In this document: one piece after another, positions 50,994-60,719 of the stretch
Numbering within the stretch: the stretch's first letter is position 1
Layout of the letters: each line of letters opens with the position of its first letter
Source of the DNA: Bradyrhizobiaceae bacterium PARB1
GTDB taxonomy: Bacteria; Pseudomonadota; Alphaproteobacteria; Rhizobiales; Xanthobacteraceae
Length of the DNA: 64,000 nucleotides
Direction of reading: 5' to 3'
Assembly (NCBI GenBank): GCA_002256345.1
Contig: NKIY01000014.1
Location: 1-64,000, forward strand
The notes under the pieces: generated by a model
Seen by the model: the letters and a program-made list of their open reading frames with translations, nothing else
What the model was told of the DNA's origin: nothing
Databases searched by the model: none
Program-made: the position numbers and the translations under genes

Positions 50994-51320
50994 ATGTTAA
51001 TGAGTGTTCTGGCTTACGTTGGTGCCGCTGTAGCGGAGATCGCAGGATGCTTCACCTTTTGGGCGTGGCTGCGGCTCGGCAAATCGGCGCTCTGGCTGTT
51101 GCCAGGTATGGTCTCTCTAGCGCTCTTCGCTTATCTGCTCACTCTTGTTGACAGCGAAGCCGCCGGTCGGACTTACGCCGCATATGGCGGAGTTTACATT
51201 TTGGCGTCGATTACGTGGCTTTGGCTTGTCGAGGGGCAGCGACCCGACCGCTGGGACTTGTCCGGCGGTTTCATTTGTCTAGCTGGCGCTGCGGTAATCT
51301 TGTTTGCTCCGAGGTCGTAG
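50994..51320 (+). CDS. ynfA: YnfA-family (UPF0060) membrane protein
   Basis: Predicted 108 residues, four membrane helices. Family motifs: [40 protein letters not shown], and [20 protein letters not shown]. It is a small-multidrug-resistance-like protein; substrate not established. A second ATG six bases downstream is equally possible as start. Confidence 0.88.
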   Translation: MLMSVLAYVGAAVAEIAGCFTFWAWLRLGKSALWLLPGMVSLALFAYLLTLVDSEAAGRTYAAYGGVYILASITWLWLVEGQRPDRWDLSGGFICLAGAAVILFAPRS

Positions 51321-51848
51321 ATTCTATTCCAGCGCAATCAGACCGTGTTGGCGCGACGAAAGGTGCTGAACTGGCGTCGATGAACGGCGTCCTAAGCACC
51401 GCATGGCCGTGGGTCGCATCTATCCGGATTTGGATTGGAGGCATAGCTGGCATCGGCGATTGCCATTTCTAAAGCTCGCAGAGCGCTTGCCGAGCGGTTC
51501 AGGGACATAATTCCGCAAGTGAATAGGCGTTGATCCACTCGCGGTCGCGCGGAGCTTCGTGGCAGTTATGCACCGCGTTCGGCGCTGACAGACTATCCTC
51601 CCTCGGCTCAACGGGGACCTCGAGTCGATGTCAGGGGACTGAGATCCAATCGCGCTGAATGCACGGGATGCTACATGCCAAGCAGTCCGATTCAGGTCGC
51701 TAAGATCTTATGATTTGTCGGGGTCAACGATTTCGCGAATTCTGGCACCGACTTGGAATCGCGCCGAATTGCCGTCACCGATTAGAGCACCCCAACGGTG
51801 CGACAACGACGCTGTTGCATCATCCCCCTAGGGGGGATACAATTGAGT
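51321..51848. other. Gap of 528 bases before the metal regulator gene
   Basis: No convincing gene. Short frames are present but look like noise or decayed sequence. The last 30 bases hold the GC-rich operator of the CsoR/RcnR-type gene. Confidence 0.45.
51822..51838. promoter_or_regulatory. CsoR/RcnR-type operator
   Basis: ATCCCCCTAGGGGGGAT, a G/C-tract dyad (five C, six G) 11 bases before the regulator ATG. This form is known for the RcnR/NreA/DmeR branch, so autoregulation by the downstream gene is likely. Confidence 0.75.
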
Positions 51849-52127
51849 ATGCCACACGGTCATGTCCACGAATCCCATCCGAAAATCGTCAAACGGCTGA
51901 AGCGGGCCGAGGGTCACCTTCGTCGTGTCATCGAGATGTTTGACGAGCATCGATCCTGCCTCGATCTGGCCCAACAGCTTCACGCCGTCGAAAGAGCTGT
52001 CAGCGAAGCAAAGCGTACGTTAATCTACGATCACGTCGATCACTGCCTCAACACTGCGGCGAACGGAACCGGAAAATCCACGGTGGCCGTCGTCGATGAG
52101 TTCAAGGCCATTTCCAAATACCTGTGA
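51849..52127 (+). CDS. CsoR/RcnR-family (DUF156) metal-sensing repressor
   Basis: Predicted 92 residues, all helical. HPKIVKRLKRAEGHLRRVIE is the DNA-binding helix, Cys37 (RSCLDL) and His/Cys residues in DHVDHCL supply metal ligands, and the His-rich start (MPHGHVHESH) resembles the nickel/cobalt branch. It should repress the downstream pump and exporter until metal binds. It ends 35 bases before the adaptor ATG. Confidence 0.85.
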   Translation: MPHGHVHESHPKIVKRLKRAEGHLRRVIEMFDEHRSCLDLAQQLHAVERAVSEAKRTLIYDHVDHCLNTAANGTGKSTVAVVDEFKAISKYL

Positions 52128-52162
52128 CGGCTCCCACGCGGGATCCAAGTCGGAAAAGCACC

Positions 52163-53380
52163 ATGGCAAGCCGCTCGACCATCTTTGTTGTCGCGTTCGC
52201 GGCAGGAGCCGGGATTTTCGCGCTCGCGCCGGGGCTATCGACGACGGTTCAACGGGCAATCGGGATAGGACCGCAGGCCAACACGGCAATTCCGCCCAAG
52301 CCGTCGGCACCGGAGCCGATCTCCGGCCTTCTGCCAATGAACGATGAACAGATCAAGCTCGCGCAGATCGATCTGGTCGAGGTAGGACCGGCAGCAATCG
52401 CAAAGCGTCTCGTTGTTCCGAGTTCGATCGTTCCGCATGGCGACCGGATCGCGCACGTCTCGGTCAAGCTGTCCGGCACGGTCGCGGAGTTGCGCAAGAA
52501 TATCGGCGACGACGTCGTCAAGGATGAGGTGATCGCGGTCCTCGAGAGCCGCGAGGTTGCCGACGCCAAGAGCGAGTACCTGGCAGCCCGCCTGACGAAC
52601 GATCTGCAACAGGATCTGTTCAACCGGGACCGGCTCCTTTGGGAAGCTAAAACCGGCACCGAACAACAATATCTCCGCTCCCGCAACGCCGCTGCGCAGA
52701 CCAGCATGAGGGTCAATATCGCGCGGCAGAAGCTGATGGCTCTCGGCCTCGCCGAGAGCGAGATCAAGGCGCTTCCGGATGCGCCGGAGGCCCGCCTGCG
52801 GCGGCAGGACGTCGTGGCCCCGATCACCGGGCGCGTCGTCGAACGCAAGGTCGAGCTTGGCACGGCGGTCGGCCGCGACAATCTTGAAACGGAACTGTTC
52901 GTCATCGTCGACCTCAGCCGTGTCTGGGTGGAATTGTCGGTGGCCTCCTCCGACCTTCCTTTGATCCAGGAAGGGCAATCGGTCAAAATTTCCGCGCGAG
53001 GTCTTACCAAGACAACCATCGGCAAGATCGTCTTCGTGAGCCCGCTGGTCGACAAGGATACGCGCACGGCGCGCGTCGTGGCTGAAATCCCCAACGCTGA
53101 GCGGACCTGGCGTCCGGGATCGTTCGTCACCGCGGCGATCGCCCTCAACGAGCGGACCGTGCCCGTCGTCGTGCCCGCGACCGCAATTCAAAAGCTGGAA
53201 GGCCAACCGATCGTATTCGTCCGGACCAAAGACGGCTTCGAGAAGCGGGACGTCGTGCTTGGCGAGAGAGAGGATCAAGCCCTCGAGATCGTGTCCGGCC
53301 TGACGCCCGGCGAGGCCATTGCCGCGACGAACACGTTCTCGCTCAAGGCCGAGCTTTCGAAGCCAAGGGACGAGGACTAA
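52163..53380 (+). CDS. RND membrane-fusion (periplasmic adaptor) protein, CzcB type
   Basis: Predicted 405 residues: N-terminal anchor (STIFVVAFAAGAGIFALAPG), barrel-sandwich segments (VSVKLSGTVAELRKNIGDDV and DVVAPITGRVVERKVELGTA) flanking a helical hairpin, then the beta-barrel. GGAAAA precedes the ATG at 52163. It links the inner-membrane pump to an outer-membrane channel, which is not encoded nearby. The pump gene follows by 3 bases. Confidence 0.85.
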   Translation: MASRSTIFVVAFAAGAGIFALAPGLSTTVQRAIGIGPQANTAIPPKPSAPEPISGLLPMNDEQIKLAQIDLVEVGPAAIAKRLVVPSSIVPHGDRIAHVSVKLSGTVAELRKNIGDDVVKDEVIAVLESREVADAKSEYLAARLTNDLQQDLFNRDRLLWEAKTGTEQQYLRSRNAAAQTSMRVNIARQKLMALGLAESEIKALPDAPEARLRRQDVVAPITGRVVERKVELGTAVGRDNLETELFVIVDLSRVWVELSVASSDLPLIQEGQSVKISARGLTKTTIGKIVFVSPLVDKDTRTARVVAEIPNAERTWRPGSFVTAAIALNERTVPVVVPATAIQKLEGQPIVFVRTKDGFEKRDVVLGEREDQALEIVSGLTPGEAIAATNTFSLKAELSKPRDED

Positions 53381-53383
53381 GCG

Positions 53384-56300
53384 ATGATCGAACGCATCAT
53401 CGATTTTTCGGTCCGGCGCCGATGGCTGGTCCTACTGATCACGCTGGCGGCGGTCGTATCGGGCTTCTGGTCCCTGACCAAGCTTCCGATCGATGCGGTT
53501 CCCGACGTCACCAACGTCCAGGTCCAGGTCAACGCCGTGGCCCCGGCGCTGACGCCTGTCGAAATCGAGAAGCAGGTCACCGTCGCGCTGGAGACGGTGC
53601 TGGCCGGCACGCCCGGTTTGGAATCGACGCGGTCCTTTTCGCGAAACGGTTTTGCCCAGATCACGGCCGTGTTCACCGACCGCACGAACATCTACTTCGC
53701 GCGCCAGCAGGTCTCGGAACGTATCAACGAGGCCAAGGCCAATCTTCCGCCCGGTGTGGACATCAAGCTTGGGCCGATCTCGACGGGTCTGGGCGAGATC
53801 TACTGGTGGGCGGTCGAGTACGCCAAGCCTGGCGCAATTGCGCCGGTGCGCGACGGGCAGCCCGGATGGCAATCCGACGGGACCTACCTCACGCCCGAAG
53901 GTGAGCGCCTGACCGACGATTTTCAGCGCACCGTATATCTGCGCACCGTACAGGACTGGATCATCCGCCCGCAGATGAAGACGGTCCCCGGGGTGGCTGG
54001 CGCCGACGCCATCGGTGGCTTCGTCAAGCAGTTTCAGGTGCAGCCCGACCCAACGCGGCTGATCAGCTTTGGACTGTCGCTCGACCAGGTAATCGCGGCC
54101 ATCGAGGCCAACAACGTCAGTCGCGGCGCCAACTACATCGAACAAAATGGCGAAGGTTACGTGGTACGCGCCAGCGGCCGCGTCGAAAATATCGAAGACA
54201 TCTCGCAGATCGTCGTCGCCACGCGGGCCGGCGTGCCGGTCCGCGTCAAGGATGTCGCCGACGTCGCAATCGGAAAGGAATTGCGCACCGGCAGCGCCAG
54301 CGTCAACGGCCGCGAGGTTGTCCTTGGAACGGCGCTGATGCTGATCGGAGGCAACAGCCGCACGGTCGCGGCGGCGGCGGATGCGAAGATCAAAGAGATC
54401 AGCCGCACGCTTCCGCCCGGCATCTATGCCCACACCGTGCTCAACCGCACGCAATTGGTCGATGCCACCATCGAGACTGTCGCCACCAACCTGGCGGAAG
54501 GCGCACTGCTCGTCATCGTCGTGCTCTTTCTCTTGTTGGGCAACCTGCGGGCTGCCGTGGTGACCGCGTGCGTCATCCCGGTCACCATGATGTTGACCGC
54601 AACGGGCATGCTGCAGGGCAAGATCAGCGCCAATCTCATGAGCCTGGGCGCCTTGGATTTCGGACTGATCGTGGACGGCGCCGTGATCATCGCGGAGAAC
54701 TGCCTCCGCCATCTTTCCGAGCGCCAGCGCGAGCTTGGGCGGGCGCTGGCGCTGGACGAACGGCTCCAGACCGTCAAGGAATCGGCCATCGAAATGATCC
54801 GGCCGACGGTCTACGGCCAGCTCATCATCATTCTCGTCTACGTGCCGCTGCTGACGTTCACGGGCGTTGAGGGCAAGACGTTCGAGCCGATGGCGCTGAC
54901 GGTCATCATCGCGCTCGTCGCGGCCTTCGTCGTCTCGCTGACGTTCGTCCCGGCCATGGTCGCGCTGACCGTCACCAAACCTGTCAGCGAGCAGGAAAAC
55001 GCCATCATCCGCACGCTGAAGGCCGGCTATGCGCCGCTGTTGACGCGGGTGATCGCGTCACCGCTGCCGGCCATCGGCGTTGCCGCGGTTCTGTTCATCG
55101 CCGCGGGTTTGCTGTTCACGCGGCTGGGACAGGAGTTCACGCCGACGCTGGACGAAAAGAACATCGTGATGGAGGTCAAGCGTGTCCCGAGCACGTCCAT
55201 AACCCAATCGCAGGCGATGCAACTCCAGATCGAGAGCGTCGTCAGCAAATTTCCCCAAGTGGCGTTCGTGTTCTCCCGCACCGGAACGCCGGACCTCGCC
55301 GCCGACCCGATGCCACCGAGCGCGTCCGACACCTACATCATCGTCAAGCCGCAGGCCGAGTGGCCCGACCCGTCGATGACGAAAGACGATCTCATCAAGC
55401 AGATCGAAGCGGAAGCCTCGAAACTTCCGGGCAACAAGCTGGGCTTCTCCCAGCCCATCGAAATGCGGTTCAATGAGCTAATCGCGGGCGTACGCGAGGA
55501 TCTGGCGGTCAAGGTCTTCGGCGACGATTTCGAGGAGATGCAGCGGACCGCGGGCAGCATCGCCAGTGTGCTGCGCCGCATCGACGGCGCCCAGAACGTC
55601 AAGGTGGAAGAGACCACCGGTCTTCCGTTCCTGGAGATCAAGATCGACAAGGCCGAAATCGCCCGCCGCGGCCTCAGCCTGCTCGCGGTCCAGGATGTGA
55701 TCGAAGCCGCGGTCGGCGGCCGGGTTGCCGGGCTGGTGTTCGAGGGCGATCGGCGTTTCCAGATCATCGTCAGGCTGAACGATGCGCTGCGCAACGATAT
55801 CGCGGCGCTGGAAAACCTGCCGGTCCAATTGCCGCGACTGACTGCAAATGCCGCCGTGGCGTCCGTGCCCCTTCGCGCTCTGGCGACCTTCGAGCAAACC
55901 GAAGGCGCCAACCAGATCAGCCGCGAGAACGGCAAGCGGCGTGTCGTCGCGACGGCCGAAGTCCGTGGACGGGATATCGGATCGCTGGTTGCCGAGGCAC
56001 AGGCGGCCGTTGGCGAGAAGGTCAAACTGGCACCAGGGACCTGGCTCTCCTGGGGCGGGCAGTTCGAGAATTTCTCCGTCGCCCGGCAGCGTCTGATGTT
56101 CGTGGTCCCCGGCTGTTTCCTCTTAATATTTCTGCTGCTGTTCGGTGCCCTCGGTTCGGCGCGGGACGCGCTTCTGGTCTTCAGCGCGGTGCCCCTCGCG
56201 CTCACGGGAGGCATCGCTGCGCTATGGTTGCGCGGCATGCCATTCTCGATCTCGGCCGCCGTCGGCTTTATCGCACTCTCCGGGGTCGCGGTCCTGAACG

Positions 56301-56623
56301 GATTGGTGATGCTCAGCCAGATTCGAAGACTGATTTCGGAAGGTGTGGGTACAAGCGCGGCCATCAGCCAAGGCGCTCTGACACGGTTTCGTCCGGTCAT
56401 CATGACGGCATTGGTCGCCTCGCTCGGCTTTGTGCCGATGGCGCTTGCGACGGGTACAGGGGCCGAGGTGCAGAAGCCGCTGGCGACCGTAGTGATCGGC
56501 GGGCTGTTGAGCGCGACACTGCTTACCTTGCTCGTCTTGCCGGCGCTCTATTCCTACTTCGCGTCCGTCGAAAGCCAGACAAAGTCCGACCGTGCGTTCG
56601 CTCCACGCCGGGCCGCCGAATAG
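53384..56623 (+). CDS. HME-RND metal efflux pump, CzcA type
   Basis: Predicted 1079 residues, full length, twelve membrane helices in the standard two blocks. The signature LGALDFGLIVDGAVIIAEN near residue 420 is typical for the divalent-cation HME group (Co/Zn/Cd/Ni) and differs from the copper-type remnant at 41932. It exports cations using the proton gradient. Immediately behind the adaptor gene; GAGGA upstream. The metal cannot be named from sequence alone; the regulator points to nickel or cobalt. Confidence 0.9.
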   Translation: MIERIIDFSVRRRWLVLLITLAAVVSGFWSLTKLPIDAVPDVTNVQVQVNAVAPALTPVEIEKQVTVALETVLAGTPGLESTRSFSRNGFAQITAVFTDRTNIYFARQQVSERINEAKANLPPGVDIKLGPISTGLGEIYWWAVEYAKPGAIAPVRDGQPGWQSDGTYLTPEGERLTDDFQRTVYLRTVQDWIIRPQMKTVPGVAGADAIGGFVKQFQVQPDPTRLISFGLSLDQVIAAIEANNVSRGANYIEQNGEGYVVRASGRVENIEDISQIVVATRAGVPVRVKDVADVAIGKELRTGSASVNGREVVLGTALMLIGGNSRTVAAAADAKIKEISRTLPPGIYAHTVLNRTQLVDATIETVATNLAEGALLVIVVLFLLLGNLRAAVVTACVIPVTMMLTATGMLQGKISANLMSLGALDFGLIVDGAVIIAENCLRHLSERQRELGRALALDERLQTVKESAIEMIRPTVYGQLIIILVYVPLLTFTGVEGKTFEPMALTVIIALVAAFVVSLTFVPAMVALTVTKPVSEQENAIIRTLKAGYAPLLTRVIASPLPAIGVAAVLFIAAGLLFTRLGQEFTPTLDEKNIVMEVKRVPSTSITQSQAMQLQIESVVSKFPQVAFVFSRTGTPDLAADPMPPSASDTYIIVKPQAEWPDPSMTKDDLIKQIEAEASKLPGNKLGFSQPIEMRFNELIAGVREDLAVKVFGDDFEEMQRTAGSIASVLRRIDGAQNVKVEETTGLPFLEIKIDKAEIARRGLSLLAVQDVIEAAVGGRVAGLVFEGDRRFQIIVRLNDALRNDIAALENLPVQLPRLTANAAVASVPLRALATFEQTEGANQISRENGKRRVVATAEVRGRDIGSLVAEAQAAVGEKVKLAPGTWLSWGGQFENFSVARQRLMFVVPGCFLLIFLLLFGALGSARDALLVFSAVPLALTGGIAALWLRGMPFSISAAVGFIALSGVAVLNGLVMLSQIRRLISEGVGTSAAISQGALTRFRPVIMTALVASLGFVPMALATGTGAEVQKPLATVVIGGLLSATLLTLLVLPALYSYFASVESQTKSDRAFAPRRAAE

Positions 56624-56639
56624 ACCTTGAAGGTACCAC

Positions 56640-57965
56640 ATGCTGACGAAAATACAGGATTGGTTCGGTCTGTCGCCGCAACGGCAATCAGTTGACCTCG
56701 GTCACGGGCATGACGACGGCCGGGGCCATGGCCACACACACGGTACGATAGACCCCACCATCGCGACGACAACGCGGGGCATCTGGGCTATCAAATGGTC
56801 GTTCATCGTGTTGGCGATCACGTCCATTCTCCAGCTTGGAGTCGTTACGATTTCGGGCAGCGTCGCGTTGCTCGCCGACACGATCCATAACGTCGGAGAC
56901 GCGGTGACCGCAATCCCTCTCTGGATTGCTTTCATGTTGGCACGCCGCAAGCCGAGCAAGACGTTCACCTATGGTCTGGGGCGCGTCGAGGATCTGGCGG
57001 GCGTGATCATTGTCGCGATCATCCTGTTCAGTGCCGTCTTCGCCGGCTATGAGGCGATCGAGCGCCTGATCCATCCGCAGAGTATTGATTTCATTCCGTG
57101 GGTGGTTGCCGCCGGCATCATCGGATTCATCGGCAACGAAGCCGTGGCGGTATTCCGCATTCGGGTCGGGCGCGAAATCAACAGCGTGGCTCTCATCGCC
57201 GATGGTTATCATGCGCGCACCGATGGTTTCACAAGCCTGGCCGTCGTCGCGGGTGCGATCGGCGTTTGGCTAGGATTTCCGCTTGCAGACCCCATCGTGG
57301 GTCTCCTCATTACGATCGCCATCTTCGGCATCGTCTGGCAGTCGTCCAAGGCGGCGTTTGTCCGGATGCTGGACGGCGTCGATCCCGCCATCACCGACGA
57401 AGTCATACACGCTGTCGAGCATGTCAAAGGTGTCCGCCGGATTCTTGAAGTCAAGGCACGTTGGCTTGGACATCGCCTGCTCGCTGATATCGGCATCCAG
57501 ATCGACGCCGACATGACGATGGCCGACGCCGACCGTTTGGCGGACAACCTCAAACATGAGCTGTTCGAGCATATTCCCGGCCTCAGCGTGGCCAACGTTC
57601 GCGTTTCGTCGCGATTTGCCGGCGATACGGTGGCGCCCGCGAACCATCATGCGCCGGAGCCGTTCCAGGTGCGGAGCCATCTGGCGGAAGGAGCGCTTTC
57701 GATCGCGAGCACACCGGCGGGCGAGCGGATGCGGCTCACCTTGAATCGCCCCATTGATGGATTGAACGCCGTCGTAGTGATCGCGCGCGCCGGCCTTGCC
57801 GAGACGCTTGTGCTTTCTCCATCTTCGTCGAGTCCTTCAATGCTCGAAAGCACGTCCGCGCCCGCCGAGCCGCATGAATTCGACGCGCGGCTTATTCTGT
57901 CGATAAATGGCGAAGAGGACGTTCAGGAATTTCGTATGGAGGAGCCGGCGGGCCACGGTCATTGA
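56640..57965 (+). CDS. CDF-family metal exporter with His-rich ends
   Basis: Predicted 441 residues. His-rich N-terminus (LGHGHDDGRGHGHTHG), then six membrane helices with metal-site residues in ADTIHNVGD and ADGYHARTDG, a cytoplasmic dimer domain (VKGVRRILEVKARWLGHRLL), and an unusually long C-terminus of about 110 residues ending GHGH. It pumps divalent cations from cytoplasm to periplasm, where the RND pump can take them out. It is 16 bases behind the pump gene, in the same operon. Confidence 0.88.
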   Translation: MLTKIQDWFGLSPQRQSVDLGHGHDDGRGHGHTHGTIDPTIATTTRGIWAIKWSFIVLAITSILQLGVVTISGSVALLADTIHNVGDAVTAIPLWIAFMLARRKPSKTFTYGLGRVEDLAGVIIVAIILFSAVFAGYEAIERLIHPQSIDFIPWVVAAGIIGFIGNEAVAVFRIRVGREINSVALIADGYHARTDGFTSLAVVAGAIGVWLGFPLADPIVGLLITIAIFGIVWQSSKAAFVRMLDGVDPAITDEVIHAVEHVKGVRRILEVKARWLGHRLLADIGIQIDADMTMADADRLADNLKHELFEHIPGLSVANVRVSSRFAGDTVAPANHHAPEPFQVRSHLAEGALSIASTPAGERMRLTLNRPIDGLNAVVVIARAGLAETLVLSPSSSSPSMLESTSAPAEPHEFDARLILSINGEEDVQEFRMEEPAGHGH

Positions 57966-58022
57966 AACTCCGAGCAGCCGCCCGCTATGCAACTTGGGTA
58001 TCCGCCTAGCTAAGACGTCGGC

Positions 58023-58211
58023 TCAGGCCTCGCCATTCCGGTTGCTGAACCGAACGCCGAGTGTCGGGAATTCCGGACGGCGACGCCACCCAAGCGACGC
58101 GCCGGTTGCCGAGTGGTTGCGCACCGTGCAGCTAATCGCCCCTCCCCCGAAGGAAATCGTCGCGGCCTTCGGGATCCGGTGGCGCGGCGCCGATCTATTG
58201 TCATCTTCCAT
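58023..58211 (-). pseudogene. PilZ-domain protein, frameshifted
   Basis: Begins MEDDNRSAPRHRIPKAATIS, then GGGAISCTVRNHSATGASL: the Arg-x-x-x-Arg and Asn-x-Ser-x-x-Gly motifs of c-di-GMP-binding PilZ domains. After GASL the reading turns to nonsense, while another frame continues VASPSGIPDT, which fits the family. A one-base loss near 58114 explains it. GGAGG lies before the ATG. The C-terminal half of the domain is not readable further. Confidence 0.55.
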
Positions 58212-58256
58212 CCAACATCCTCCGCTTCCTCCGGCCGACCAACGCTCGCCTTCGGC

Positions 58257-58620
58257 TCAGTGCTTGTGTTCGCCCCTCTGCGCAGTCTGCATCCCGGCCC
58301 CGGCCTTCCCGCCTTTATCCGGTTTCTTATCGCCGCCCTTGTTCATCGACTCCATCTCTTCGTCCGGCGGTGCCCTCGCCACCACGTCCTTGTAGTGCTC
58401 TGCGGACAGGCCGGGCAGCTTGGTGACGAAAGCGACGATACTCCAGATGGTCGCATCATCGTGCCCGAGCCCCCAGGCCGGCATGCCACTCATCTTCAAG
58501 ACATGCTTCGTGACCCAGAACGCCGTCTTTGGATCGATGCGCTGCTCCGTGAGATTCGGGGGCTTCAGGTAGAGGCCGGGCCGGATTTCAGAATCCGATT
58601 GCTCCGGCGCAAGATGGCAA
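58257..58620 (-). pseudogene. C-terminal part of a class I cytochrome c, cut at the haem motif
   Basis: The readable part begins right at Cys-His of the haem site (NCHLAPEQSDSEIRPG); the first Cys of CxxCH and everything before it are missing. The rest is normal for the family: LKPPNLTEQRIDPKTAFWVT, then MSGMPAWGLGHDD with the Met ligand, and a Lys/Gly/His-rich end. The break coincides with the start of the virB11-like remnant at 58621. Without haem attachment it is not functional. Confidence 0.75.
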
Positions 58621-59551
58621 TTCATCCGCCTCGCCGTGATCAACCGCTATTCGATCCTGCTGTCGGGCGGGACGAGCTCGGGCAAGACCACGTTCGTGAA
58701 TGCGATCCTCAAGGAAGTGCCGGTCGACGAGCGCATCATCACCATCGAGGATACGCGGGAGATCAACCCGGTCCAGAAGAACTACCTGCCGCTCATTGCC
58801 TTCAAGAGCGACCAAGGAGAGCGACAACATTTGCCGACATGGGTCGTCGACAGTTTCAATCAATATATCGCGCTCGAGCCGGAGACGCGCAACAGCGCCG
58901 TCTTCAATGTCAACATGGCGATGTCGCTCTGGAACAACGGGCTGATTTCAGCGGCAACGGAGACCTCAGACTTCGACATTCGCGAGCTACGCCGCCGGCC
59001 GATGACGATCTTCATCGGTTGCACCATCGCACAGTTATCGATCTTCCGACCGCTGATCCGCATCCTGTTTCAGCAGGTCCATGATCTGATGATGGTGAAG
59101 ATCCCCCGCGAGGACGAGCCACACCAAGTGCTGCTGATGCTCGACGAGTTCTATCATGTCGGAAGGATGGACTCGCTGATCTCGAAGATCACGATCAGCG
59201 CCGGCTATGGCTTCCGCATGGCCATCATCATGCAGGACATTGCGCAGCTCGATGAGCTCTACGAACACGCGCATCACGACGGTGTCCGGTTCCCAGATCA
59301 AGCTGTTCATCCAGATCAACGACCTCGTGACGTCGGAGTTCGTGTCGGAGGTGCTGGGCGAGACAACGCAGGTCTACCAGACACCAATCCAGCGGCCCGG
59401 GCAGGGGATATTCGCGCCGCGCGTCTGGTCTCCCCACTACACGCCGCGGCCGCTGCGCAGCCCGCTCGAGCTGCGCGAGATGTCGGCACGGCGTTCAATC
59501 CTGCTGGTGAAAAACTCGCGATCGTTCGAACTGACCAAAATCCGACACTAG
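58621..59551 (+). pseudogene. Chimeric remnant: virB11 fragment fused to virD4 fragment
   Basis: The first part (58621 to about 58820) reads FIRLAVINRYSILLSGGTSS and continues through the Walker A and Asp box of a VirB11. It then passes in frame into VirD4 at RQHLPTWVVDSFNQYIALEP, about 1.26 kb being absent relative to the intact operon at 35176-38353. Near 59265 about five bases are lost (ELYEHAHHDG), and the rest (ITTVSGSQIKLFIQ up to SFELTKIRH) is in another frame. Protein identity to the intact genes is high but not complete, so it stems from a related, different element. Confidence 0.85.
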
Positions 59552-59738
59552 ACGCCCACGCTGGCCGCAAAGAAGGACGACCGTCGCGCCGCCGTTGTCT
59601 CAACGGTGCGTCAAAACTCCTGTTATATTCATGGGAACGTCACGGCGCTTGGCACCGCGGGTCGTCATCCACGCCTGCGTGGAGCCGTGCGGCCACCGGG
59701 CGTTTCGAGAGGTCGTTAAGCTCAAGCGGTGCGTTGAC

Positions 59739-60719
59739 TCACTCATTTTTTGCAGGTGCCCCGAGTGAGGAGCTCTGGCCAAGCACGACGCCATTCACCG
59801 ATTGGCCATACATCGACATGGGTGAGTCGTGATACTTCTTGCGGGTTTCGGCAACCGAGCCCGAGAATCGCGGATCCTGAGGACGCTCCTGGCTATCGAT
59901 AAAGGTCGCCACGTCCCAGGCTTCCTGATCGCTGAGCGTGTTGCCCTGGCTCAGCGGCATGTTCGCTTTGATAAAGCCGGCGGCATTCGTAATGGAGCTC
60001 ATGCCGGCTCCCCAGTTGTACGAGCGCGCTCCCCATAGGGGCGGAAACACCACCGTGCCGTCGGACGAGTTTTGTCCCTGCCCCGTAACTCCATGGCAGA
60101 CAGCGCATTTTTGCACATAGACCTGCTCCCCGTGACCATAGTCGAGCTTGGCAGGCTTCGGTAGTTTCGGATAACCGCGACCGGGCAAATCGACGCCGGT
60201 CGGCGCACCCTTCGCCAGGAAATAGGCATAGGTTTCGATGGCGACGAGAACGTTGTCGCCCAAGGGGGGCGCCTTCCCGTTCATGCTATAACGAAAGCAG
60301 CCCTGTACTCGCTGCTGAAATGTGTTCACATGACCGTTCTTGTCGCGGTACGCCGGATAGGCGACGTATGCGGCCCAGAGAGGCGCGGAGTTCGCGAGCC
60401 GGCCTCTGTCGATATGGCAGTTCGCGCACTGAAGCGCGTTACCGACGAATTCCTTGGCATTGTTCTGAGTATCATGGAAAATATCCGAGCCGAGCCTGAC
60501 CATTTTGCCGAAATCGTCGTCGGGTATTTCGTCGTCGCGCGGAGGCGTGAAGACCTGCTTCGCCTGCGCGCCCTTGTCAGTCGCATTTGTGTCCTTCGTT
60601 GATGTCCCCGCGGTCTTCGGGTTTTCTGGCCGCGGAAGCGAATAGCCGACAAATCCGGCCAGCCCGAGAAAGAGCAAGCCCGCTGCCCAGGTTTGCGGGT
60701 TGGGTCGGCTTTCGCTCAT
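59739..60719 (-). CDS. tsdA: Thiosulfate dehydrogenase TsdA (dihaem cytochrome)
   Basis: Predicted 326 residues with an N-terminal membrane anchor or signal (TWAAGLLFLGLAGFVGYSLP). Two haem sites: CANCH at 98-102 and CAVCH at 205-209. Between them, QGCFRYSMNGKAPPLGD holds the Cys (141) that is the unusual axial ligand of haem 1 in TsdA, and NSAPLWAAYVAYPAYR is also family-typical. It joins two thiosulfates to tetrathionate in the periplasm. The start overlaps the tsdB stop (ATGA). Confidence 0.9.
   Translation of the reverse strand: MSESRPNPQTWAAGLLFLGLAGFVGYSLPRPENPKTAGTSTKDTNATDKGAQAKQVFTPPRDDEIPDDDFGKMVRLGSDIFHDTQNNAKEFVGNALQCANCHIDRGRLANSAPLWAAYVAYPAYRDKNGHVNTFQQRVQGCFRYSMNGKAPPLGDNVLVAIETYAYFLAKGAPTGVDLPGRGYPKLPKPAKLDYGHGEQVYVQKCAVCHGVTGQGQNSSDGTVVFPPLWGARSYNWGAGMSSITNAAGFIKANMPLSQGNTLSDQEAWDVATFIDSQERPQDPRFSGSVAETRKKYHDSPMSMYGQSVNGVVLGQSSSLGAPAKNE

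Noticed and set aside
53432-54712. Long minus-strand open frame (426 codons) inside the RND pump gene
   Set aside because: Antisense shadow of a well-recognised gene; no domain, and Asp/Gly/Arg composition reflects codon positions of the real frame.
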